Under the pieces are notes generated by a model. The model was not told the origin of the DNA, did not search any database, and saw nothing but the letters and a program-made list of their open reading frames with translations. Shown one piece after another: positions 7,626-14,494 of a stretch of DNA of 40,913 nt (the stretch's first letter is position 1; every line of letters starts with the position of its first letter). The stretch is taken from contig JAPPGA010000084.1 of assembly GCA_028821515.1 (NCBI GenBank), positions 1-40,913 of the forward strand, in the 5' to 3' direction. The position numbers and the translations under genes are program-made. Source of the stretch: Gammaproteobacteria bacterium (GTDB lineage Bacteria; Pseudomonadota; Gammaproteobacteria; Pseudomonadales; Azotimanducaceae).

Positions 7626-8159
7626 CCGGCGGTACACCTCGATCGTGCGGGGGCTGATCCCCAGCTCGCGCGCGACGAACTTGTTGGTCTTTCCCAGCAC
7701 GAGCCGTTCGAGCACCTGCCGTTCGCGCTTCGTCAGCTCACGCAGCCGGGTCCCGATCTCGGATCGCTCGCGCCGGTCCTGCCGGACGCTGTGGTCGATG
7801 TCGACGGCCCGCTCCACACTCTTCAGCAACCGGTCGCGGCTCACCGGCTTCTCCAGGAAATCGACCGCTCCGGCCCGTATCGCCTGCACCGCCATGGCGA
7901 TGTCGCCGTGGCCGGTGAGAATGACCACGGGCAGCGTCTCGCTGCGGTCGTTTAGGCGCCGCTGAACTTCCAGCCCATCCGGCCCGGGCATCTTCACGTC
8001 AAGCAGCACGCACGCCCCACTGCCCAGGTCCGGGCATTCGAGGAACTCGGTGCCGGACCCGAACTGGACCGTCCGATAGCCTGCCGTCTCCAGGAGTGCA
8101 TGAAGCGCCGTGCGCACGGCATCGTCGTCGTCGACCAGGAATATCAGTTCGCCCGACAT
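7530..8159 (-). CDS. fixJ: FixJ-family response regulator
   Basis: A 209-residue protein with an N-terminal receiver domain and a C-terminal LuxR/FixJ helix-turn-helix. The receiver has the acidic pocket DDDD (10-13), phospho-acceptor D54 in LLDVKMPGPDG, T82 in ILTGHGD and K104 in FLEKPV, the same numbering as classic FixJ. The output domain (about 138-200) reads LTKRERQVLERLVLGKTNKF, then ARELGISPRTIEVYRRNVM. The ATG at 8159 is chosen because it lies 1 base after the stop of the kinase gene, giving translational coupling; an in-frame ATG at 8237 would overlap the kinase by 77 bases. As a FixJ it would activate transcription after phosphorylation by the linked kinase. The palindromes upstream of the next two genes are likely targets (inference). 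Homolog class firm; the fixJ name rests on the FixL-like partner. Confidence 0.88.
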   Translation of the reverse strand: MSGELIFLVDDDDAVRTALHALLETAGYRTVQFGSGTEFLECPDLGSGACVLLDVKMPGPDGLEVQRRLNDRSETLPVVILTGHGDIAMAVQAIRAGAVDFLEKPVSRDRLLKSVERAVDIDHSVRQDRRERSEIGTRLRELTKRERQVLERLVLGKTNKFVARELGISPRTIEVYRRNVMTKMGADSLSHLVRMTLLAGVDPVGNATP

Positions 8160-8160
8160 C

Positions 8161-9315
8161 TCATTGAACCGATTTGTCGAAGACCGGAACCGAAAAGCGG
8201 CACGCAGTTCCGCAAGCCGTGCCGGCATCGAATGCAATCATGCCACCGTGCGCCTCGACGATTGTCCGGCAGATGCTCAACCCGATGCCGATGCCGTTCG
8301 GTTTGGTCGAAACGAACGGCTCGAACACCCGCTCGCGGACTTCGGCGGACAACCCCGGCCCATTGTCGCCGATGACCACTTCGACGGCCTCCCGGCCAAG
8401 CACCGTCTTGACGGTGATCGAGGGCGTCTCGGAATCGCCCAGGGCGTCGATGCTGTTGCGAACCAGGTTTAGTACGACCTGCTGGATCTGAACATGGTCG
8501 ATCAGGACCGGCGGAAGGTCGGCGGCGAGGTTCAACTCCAGTTCGATTCCGTCGGCAGCCGTTCCCAATGTCGCCAGCCGACAAGTCTCTGCGATGACGA
8601 CGTTGATGTCCTTGACGGATCGCTCCGTGTCTCCCCTGGCCGTGAACTCGCGCAGCAGCCGGATAACGTCGCCGGCCCGCAGGGATTGGGCGACAGCTTG
8701 ATCCATGTATTCGCGAACCTTGTCCGGCATCTCGCTGCCAGCCTGATCGATCAGAGCCGCGCTGGCTTCGACGAATCCGACAACGGCAGACAGCGGTTGT
8801 GTCAGTTCGTGCGCCAGAGCCGACCCCATCTCGCCGACGGTGTTCGCCCGCGCGACCTGCATCAGTTCCGATTGCAACTCCTCAATGTGCGCGCGGGTTT
8901 GCAGCGTCTCCGTAAGGTCGTGAAGCGTACCGACGAAGAGCGTGGCATCGGCATCGTCGCGCAGTTCACCGACCGACAGGCGGATCGGAAACGTCGCACC
9001 GTCCTTGCGCCGCCCCGTCACATCGCGGCCCTTTCCGATGACCCTCGCCTTGCCCGTCCGAAGATAGTTCCGGATGTACGTATCGTGGTTCCGCCGGTCC
9101 CGCGGCGTCATGAGTAGGTTGACGTTGTTTCCGAGCACTTCCTCCGCAGCATACCCGAACAGCCGTTCACACGCGGCGTTGTAGAGCAGAACCGTCCCCC
9201 CTGCATCGATCACGACTATGCCGTCGAGCGTCGCATCCACCACTCGGCGAAGCTTGTCCTCGCCGAGGATGGACGGTGACTCGGAGGCGCCTGTCGTCGG
9301 AAAGGAGTCCTTCAC
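8161..9315 (-). CDS. fixL: FixL-like oxygen-sensing PAS histidine kinase
   Basis: A 384-residue soluble kinase: one PAS domain (about 20-140), HisKA dimerisation domain (about 150-215) with phospho-acceptor H169 in ALAHELTQPLSAV, and an HATPase domain with N-box (LNLVRNSIDAL), GDNGPGLS and GIGLSICRTIVEAHGG boxes. The PAS segment is close to FixL. It has H77 in HDTYI and R97 in IGKGR, exactly 20 residues apart, as are the heme-ligand His200 and distal Arg220 of Bradyrhizobium FixL, followed by the FixL-like GRRKDGATFPIRLSVGE. This supports a heme-based O2 sensor that would phosphorylate the adjacent regulator when oxygen is low. No membrane helices are present. It sits just upstream of the regulator, with stop and start 1 base apart. 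Heme binding is inferred from conserved residues, not shown. Confidence 0.88.
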   Translation of the reverse strand: MKDSFPTTGASESPSILGEDKLRRVVDATLDGIVVIDAGGTVLLYNAACERLFGYAAEEVLGNNVNLLMTPRDRRNHDTYIRNYLRTGKARVIGKGRDVTGRRKDGATFPIRLSVGELRDDADATLFVGTLHDLTETLQTRAHIEELQSELMQVARANTVGEMGSALAHELTQPLSAVVGFVEASAALIDQAGSEMPDKVREYMDQAVAQSLRAGDVIRLLREFTARGDTERSVKDINVVIAETCRLATLGTAADGIELELNLAADLPPVLIDHVQIQQVVLNLVRNSIDALGDSETPSITVKTVLGREAVEVVIGDNGPGLSAEVRERVFEPFVSTKPNGIGIGLSICRTIVEAHGGMIAFDAGTACGTACRFSVPVFDKSVQ

Positions 9316-9577
9316 CCTTTCCCCGTTCGCCGCTGGAGTCCCGATATGTCCATTGACGCATCATGGTTGAGTGTGCCGTCGATGTCCATTCGACATTCGA
9401 CCCGCGCCGAGGCACCGGTCGGCACCGAGACAGTCGAACGATGCGGCTGTGACGAGACGCCCCCCAGGAGCCTTGAACAAGACGGCATTTATTGCCAAAG
9501 TTGCGGCTGATTTCGACTTTCGAGGGCTGCAGGGAGACTCCATATTGGCGACTTCGGTGGTCCAAGTGGTGAGTTGT
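9316..9577. other. Divergent intergenic region between kinase and lipoprotein genes
   Basis: This 262-base gap must hold the promoter of the kinase-regulator pair (leftward) and of the lipoprotein gene (rightward). I looked for the CGTAY-TT-RTACG palindrome seen downstream and do not find it here, so there is no visible sign of autoregulation by that site. No convincing sigma-70 hexamers, RNA gene or repeat stand out. Confidence 0.4.
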
Positions 9578-10178
9578 ATGAACGGGAAGCTGTTTGCAGG
9601 CATCGGTATGTCAATGGCGATGGCAGGCATCGTCGTTGCTTGTGCAGCAACTGTCACACAGTCGAGCCCATTCGAGGACAGTTTGGCGAATTTCAGTCTG
9701 CACATGCAGAGAGCTGCCGAGGGTGCCAGGCAGGACAACGCGGAAAGCACGATCAGTGAATTCAGGCTCGCGTGTGAGGAACTCCGTAGCGCCGAGGTGA
9801 CTGCACCCAAAGACGAAGCAATGCTCGTGCGCACGATGCTTACACAGTGCAGCGTTGTCTTGGCGGAAATCGCGATGGGCGATGGGCGAGATGGAGTCAG
9901 CAATGGGGATCCTTGAAGATCTGGCATGGATGGCTTCGAGGTTGGGAGCGCAGGACGATGAACCCGCTGTCAACCCTTACTGGATGCGCTGCGCGTTGAA
10001 TCTGACGGTCATGCACCGGAACAGTTGCTGGCCCCAATGCACTCGTGCGCACTACGGACCGTTGTTGAACGATGTCCACGACCATTGCGGGGAGAGCGAC
10101 GTGCAGCGTAGCGGCGGCTACTTGCTGACCCGACTTTGGATGGAAGCGACAGGGCAATCGCGAACCATGCCTCAGTAG
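9578..10178 (+). pseudogene. Frameshifted small lipoprotein gene (7-bp tandem duplication)
   Basis: The first frame, ATG at 9578 after GGTGAG, encodes a lipoprotein-like N-terminus (MNGKLFAGIGMSMAMAGIVV followed by AC, a plausible lipobox) and a helical acidic body, then stops at 9914-9916. A second frame overlaps from 9882 to 10178 and continues with LEDLAWMASRLGAQDDEPAV and a Cys/Trp/His-rich end (HRNSCWPQC, HDHCGES). At the junction the 7-mer GATGGGC occurs twice in tandem (9874-9880 and 9881-9887). Removing one copy joins both frames into a single protein of about 198 residues that runs smoothly through EIAMGEMESAMGILED. So the gene is probably disrupted by, or phase-switched through, this repeat. 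Two separate overlapping genes remain possible. Function unknown. Confidence 0.6.
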
Positions 10179-10368
10179 ACTCACTGTTCTTCCGACATGG
10201 GCGTGGCTTCATCGCTCTGGGAATCCGAACCCAGGGTTTTCGACCGTTTCAGGACGTGCCCCAAGGTTCGTTTAACTTTCTGATAAGAATAAAGTTTTTG
10301 GTTCTTCGCGTCTCAATTCCGGCACACTGCATCGACGCAAAATTACGTCGTGACAGGAGTGCCGAAAC

Positions 10369-11547
10369 ATGAAGAAGCGACCCACCATGCTGACCGCCGC
10401 CTTCGTCAGAACCGTCAATGTCCCCGGGCGCTACGGCGACGGCAGGGGCGGTCTCGGCCTGACCCTGCTCGTGCAGCCCTCGTCCCGCCGCGGCCTATGC
10501 AAGTCGTGAGGCCAGAGCGTGCGCATCGGCGGCAGGCGCACCACCATCGGCCTCGGCCGCTATCCCGTCGTCACCTTGGCCAAAGCCCGCGAACGCGCGC
10601 TCGAGAACGCCCGCACGATCGAGGAAGGGCGCGATCCGCGCCAGGCATCCACCACCGTTCCGACCTTCACGAAAGCCCTTGAGACGGTAATCGCGATTCA
10701 CTCGGAGAACTGGAAGGACCGCGCCCGGTCCGAACATCAGTGGCGGGCGAGCCTCCGCGACTACGCCATGCCGCGACTGGCCGGCAAGCCCGTCGACGAG
10801 ATCGACACCGCCGACGTCATGGCTGTCCTGCTCCCCATCTGGTCCGCCAGGCGGGTGACCGCCAAGCGCGTCCGGCAGCGCATCGCCGCAGTGATGAAGT
10901 GGGCAGTCGCGCAGGGCTACCGGCACGACAATCCGGCGGGCGACGCCATCTCTGCCGCGCTGCCGAAGACCGCAGTCCCGCAGCAGCACCAGCGCGCGTT
11001 GCCCCACGCCGAGGTCGGCGCGGCAATCGCCCGGGTGCGCCGCTCGCGGGCGTACCGGGGTACCGTGCTCGCCTTCGAGTTTCTGGTGCTCACCGCGTGC
11101 CGCAACGGCGAGGTCCGCGGAACCCGGTGGGACGAAATCGACACCGCCGGGGCGGTCTGGACGATTCCCGCCGAACGCATGAAGGCGGCCAGGGAGCACC
11201 GGGTTCCGCTGTCGCCCCAGGCGCTCGACATCTTCGACGAGGTACGGCAACTCGCCCACCACCGCGGACTGGTGTTCCCGTCGCCGACCGGCAGGACGCT
11301 GAGCCAGTCGACCATGCCGTCGCTGCTGCGCGACCTCGAGATCGGAGCGGTGCCGCACGGGTTCCGCTCCAGCTTCCGCGACTGGGCCGCTGAATGCACG
11401 GACTACCCCCGCGAGGTCTGCGAGCTCGCGCTCGCGCACGTCAACAGCGACCGGGTGGAGGCCGCCTACCGGCGAAGCGACCTGTTCGAGAAGCGGCGCG
11501 GACTGATGGACGACTGGGCCAGCTACATCGCTGCTCCGGGTTCCTGA
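10369..11547 (+). pseudogene. P4-type tyrosine integrase with an in-frame TGA
   Basis: The full frame of 393 codons has the length and layout of P4-like site-specific integrases: N-terminal arm-binding/DUF4102-like part (VRIGGRRTTIGLGRYP, LAKARERA), core-binding domain (about 105-190) and catalytic domain with Arg in ACRNGEVRGTRWDE, HGFRSSFRDWA, the ALAH segment and the Tyr nucleophile in EAAYRRSDLFEKRR. Codon 47 (10507-10509) is TGA, where the family normally has Trp (TGG) in a S-W-x-x-x-x-x-I-x-G context. The ATG at 10369 has an AGGAG nearby; translation after the stop could only restart at GTG 10519, which lacks the N-terminus. Apart from that one codon the gene is intact, so it is a recent nonsense allele, a sequencing error, or read through. 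No tRNA or att repeat adjoins it. Confidence 0.82.
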
Positions 11548-11674
11548 CGCCGGGATTCTCCAACTGCGGGAGCCGCCCAACCACGACTCCGCGCAATCGA
11601 ACTACCTGCGTCGATCCTTTGCCGCACCCGCCCCTTGCGGTGACGTCCGTTCCAGCCGACTCCAAAGCGACTTG

Positions 11675-13240
11675 TCAGCCTGCCAGCAGGACTACTGCCA
11701 TGAGGAGGACCGAGATCGCCACCCAGGCGACGATCCTGCGACTGCCGCCATCGCGTCCGCGTCCAGGCGGACGGGACTTGCGACGCGCGGTCGCGGACGG
11801 CCCTGTGGAGTTGCTCTCCACTCCGGCGAGCCCCGCCGGCGACGCTCCATGGTCGTAGACCATCGCTGCGTCCGCGCCGCCGTCCATGAGGGCTTTGATC
11901 GCCTTGCGATTCGGTCGGCGCGCCAGGACCGCCGGGTGTAGGGGCGCACCTCCGTCCCTGTCCACGAGGTTCGGGTCGGCTCCGATCTCAAGGAGCGCTG
12001 TAACGACGTCGGCCGCCTTCGCGTGTTCGACACCGGGACCCACCGATGGGTCATGCAAGACCGCCGCCGCGTAGTGCAGCAGAGTCCATCCCGTGGTCGC
12101 GTCCGGAGAGTCCGCGTCAATCTTCTCGCCGCCCCGCTTTGCCAGCGCACCCATCTTCCGGACCAGCCCCGCATCGCCCGCCATCACCGCGGCGTGTAGT
12201 ACGCCGAACCGATCGGCCGCAGCAGTCGTCTGGCTGCCGCCTCGCCCTGCGGATACCGTTGCTTGGCCGCCGTGCCGGCCCAGTGCGGCAAGGACTGCGG
12301 GGTCGGCTCGCCCACGTCTCTCGGTGGCCCATTCGAGCGGCGTTCTCCCGAATGTGTCCCGCGCAGTTGCCGTTGCGCCGCCCGCCAACAGCGCCTTGAT
12401 AGCCGCCGTGTACGGGGCGAGATCGCGTTCTTCTGCGCGGTCGAACAGATGGGCCGACACCACGGTGTGCAGCGCCGTCTTCCCGTTGTGGTCGCGCGCG
12501 TCCGGGTCTGCCCCTCCTTCCAGTAGAACGCCGATGTGTTCCACCTGGCTCGGTGCGTAACCTGAGCCGACGCCCTTGACGACGCTATGGAGAATCGGCT
12601 CGAAACCATTGCCGGAGGCGTTTGGATCGGCACCAGCCTCCAGCAGACGCCTAATCGCGTCAACCTTCACGTGCCTACGTCCTCGCAAGACGGTGGCGTA
12701 CAGCGGGGGACTGCCGTTACGGTTCGTCGCGTTGGGATCGGCACCGCACTCGACCAGGACCGGGATGGCTCCCGCCTCCCCGTGCAGCGCCGCGTCGAAC
12801 AGCACCGCGTTGATATCGACGCCCGACTGGGCCAGTGCACTCACCACGGCCGTTTGGTTCGTACACGCTGCCTCGAGCATCTGCGGTTTGGTGCCCTTTG
12901 CGCCAGACTCAATCAGCGCGGCGACGACGGACGTCTCCCCGGACCGCGCGGCCGCTTCCAGCTGGGTGCGCGTTCCTTTCGCACCAGACTCGATCAATGC
13001 CGCGACCACGTTCGTCTCGTCGGCTCGAGCCGCGTCGATAAGCTGTTTCGCCGTTCCCTTCGCGCCGCTTTCGATCAATGCACGCACGCGCGACGCATCG
13101 TTCCCGCGCGCCGCTTCTACCAGTTGCATCCTCAAAGATCGGCTCGACCTAGCCGAGCGCGACGCACCCTTGCCGTCCGCGCCGGTCGAGTCTCCCACGT
13201 CTCCACCCGTTTGTTCCTCGATGCCCGCCCATCTTGGCAC
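11675..13240 (-). CDS. Ankyrin-repeat protein with C-terminal membrane anchor
   Basis: About 521 residues if started at the GTG at 13238-13240, which has GGAG 5 bases upstream. The frame stays open to an ATG at 13360, but that would leave only 20 bases to the divergent neighbour. The N-terminal third holds four very similar degenerate repeats ending ALIESGAKGT. They are followed by canonical ankyrin repeats (LVECGADPNATNRNGSPPLY, LLEAGADPNASGNG, LLEGGADPDARDHNGKTALH, LLEIGADPNLVDRDGGAPLH and others). After a Ser/Thr/Arg-rich linker the protein ends with SRRIVAWVAISVLLMAVVLL, a tail-anchor-like transmembrane helix directly before the stop, with no signal peptide. Ankyrin repeats bind proteins; partner and role unknown. 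Next to the broken integrase it may be island cargo. Eukaryote-like repeats can indicate host association, but they are widespread in bacteria. Confidence 0.85.
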   Translation of the reverse strand: MPRWAGIEEQTGGDVGDSTGADGKGASRSARSSRSLRMQLVEAARGNDASRVRALIESGAKGTAKQLIDAARADETNVVAALIESGAKGTRTQLEAAARSGETSVVAALIESGAKGTKPQMLEAACTNQTAVVSALAQSGVDINAVLFDAALHGEAGAIPVLVECGADPNATNRNGSPPLYATVLRGRRHVKVDAIRRLLEAGADPNASGNGFEPILHSVVKGVGSGYAPSQVEHIGVLLEGGADPDARDHNGKTALHTVVSAHLFDRAEERDLAPYTAAIKALLAGGATATARDTFGRTPLEWATERRGRADPAVLAALGRHGGQATVSAGRGGSQTTAAADRFGVLHAAVMAGDAGLVRKMGALAKRGGEKIDADSPDATTGWTLLHYAAAVLHDPSVGPGVEHAKAADVVTALLEIGADPNLVDRDGGAPLHPAVLARRPNRKAIKALMDGGADAAMVYDHGASPAGLAGVESNSTGPSATARRKSRPPGRGRDGGSRRIVAWVAISVLLMAVVLLAG

Positions 13241-13380
13241 GCGTGCTCCGGCGGTCAACCCTGAAGGGTCCTTCGCTAGCGCTCCGGCCTCGCTGACGCG
13301 AGGTGGCCGCCCTGCGCGCGCGTGCCCGCCGTTCAGGCACCGACGCACTCCGCGTCGCAATACCCGAACGGAGAGTCACC

Positions 13381-13842
13381 ATGGACCTTCCCACCCTCGT
13401 CGCCCAGTGGAGCGGAAAACTCCCGGAGGGCTTCGTGCCGCCCGCCAACCTTCGCCGGACCGCGGCTCCGGAGTGCTCGCTGAAGCGCTGTCGGAGGCCC
13501 GCCGCCCTCAAGAAAGACGGAACCTTCGCCCATGCCTGCCAGCCGTGCCTCGACCGCCGGGCCGCCAGTTGTCGCAGACGTCGCGCCGCACTTGCCGCAG
13601 AAGGCGGCTGCCGTCGCTGCGCATACCGGAAACGAGCGGACGACGATTTTCTCTGTGCGCGATGCCGGAAAGACCGGAACGCCGAGCGCGCGCAGAAGAG
13701 CCGGGACGCCCTCGACGCGGCGGTGATCGACGAGTTCGCGGCCAAGCCCGACAGGGCGCACGAGCCCTCCAACCTCGACTGCGGTGTCAGCCCGTGGAAC
13801 GTCAGGCCCAAGCCGCAGGCGACAGCAGCCTACTGGAGTTGA
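13381..13842 (+). CDS. Cys-rich zinc-ribbon-like hypothetical protein
   Basis: A 153-residue very basic protein; the ATG at 13381 follows GGAGAGTCACC. It has several Cys pairs, ECSLKRC, ACQPC, then GGCRRCAYRKRADDDFLCARC, which would suit one or two zinc ribbons, in an Arg-rich context typical of nucleic-acid binding. The N-terminal part (MDLPTLVAQWSGKLPEGFVP) is neutral and may form a separate helix. I do not recognise a named family. It is divergent from the ankyrin gene (starts about 140 bases apart) and convergent with the next small gene, the two stops being 2 bases apart. Confidence 0.6.
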   Translation: MDLPTLVAQWSGKLPEGFVPPANLRRTAAPECSLKRCRRPAALKKDGTFAHACQPCLDRRAASCRRRRAALAAEGGCRRCAYRKRADDDFLCARCRKDRNAERAQKSRDALDAAVIDEFAAKPDRAHEPSNLDCGVSPWNVRPKPQATAAYWS

Positions 13843-13844
13843 CA

Positions 13845-14117
13845 TCAGTCTGTCGGTGACGTGGGGAACCAGATTCGTTCGCCAGTGATGCATTCCAATG
13901 CCTTTCGGAACGACGCTAGTTCATTCTCCGGGAGTTTCCACCAACGTCCCCCTGTCGGTCGTGCAATCGGCGCGAAGCCGTATTCACGGAGGATCGTTTC
14001 CCGTCCGGGAGCGTCATAGACGACCAGGTGGCGATCTCCGGCGTTCCATCGGCCGACCCGCTCACCGTTGTAGTCAATACGGATGCCTTGGCCGCTCGCA
14101 AAGACTGTATAGGTCAT
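13845..14117 (-). CDS. Small hypothetical protein
   Basis: A 90-residue soluble protein from the ATG at 14117, with a GGAG about 10 bases upstream. It reads like a compact alpha/beta fold (MTYTVFASGQGIRIDYNGER, then RHLVVYDAPGRETILREYGF and a Trp-rich turn GGRWWKLPENE). Codon choice and composition look genuine. I do not recognise the family. The gene ends 2 bases from the stop of the convergent Cys-rich gene, an arrangement that leaves no room for a terminator between them. Confidence 0.55.
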   Translation of the reverse strand: MTYTVFASGQGIRIDYNGERVGRWNAGDRHLVVYDAPGRETILREYGFAPIARPTGGRWWKLPENELASFRKALECITGERIWFPTSPTD

Positions 14118-14494
14118 TTGGAGGAGACTCCGCGATTCGTTCTTTGGGCGATTGTGTCATAAAAAATGCGCGCTGGCGTTGCCCTTACCGCGCCTTGATT
14201 GAGCGATCACACAACCTGCCAGATGGGGTGGCTGATGACTTTGGCGTTGCGCAGTTCTGAAATGTCCCGAACCTCTGAGGTGCGCCTACCCCAACTTCCC
14301 GGAGGATCGAGAAGAGGCGCGAGACTGTGGATAACTACCGCAAGACCTTGCACCAGTTGGAGTATTTCTGTGCTAGGCTCGCCGGTCCCTTGGGGAAGGT
14401 AGCCGCAATCGGGTCGATTCGACCCGTTGCCCGAAGGCTGTTTTGGGGAGTTGATCCCCGCTCCGGGCCTCGGGCGCGGACGGGGTGATGGACG
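14118..14494. promoter_or_regulatory. Upstream region of the giant autotransporter with a perfect palindrome
   Basis: This 377-base gap holds the leftward promoter of the small hypothetical and the rightward promoter of the autotransporter. The striking element is CGGGTCGATTCGACCCG at 14410-14426, an 8-bp perfect inverted repeat around one base, 69 bases before the ATG at 14495. A TTGCAC at 14348-14353 with a TGCTAG at 14371-14376 (17-base spacer) is a weak promoter candidate. If it is used, the palindrome would lie in the 5' leader and could be an operator or an RNA hairpin. A GGGGTGAT just before the ATG is the likely ribosome site. Confidence 0.4.

Noticed and set aside
9371-9577. Longer N-terminus for the lipoprotein gene from the ATG at 9371
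   Set aside because: It would bury a good lipoprotein signal peptide 70 residues inside the protein; the ATG at 9578 with GGTGAG fits better.
10507-10509. Selenocysteine in the integrase
   Set aside because: The position is a structural Trp, not Cys, and integrases are not redox enzymes, so a nonsense change is the simpler explanation.
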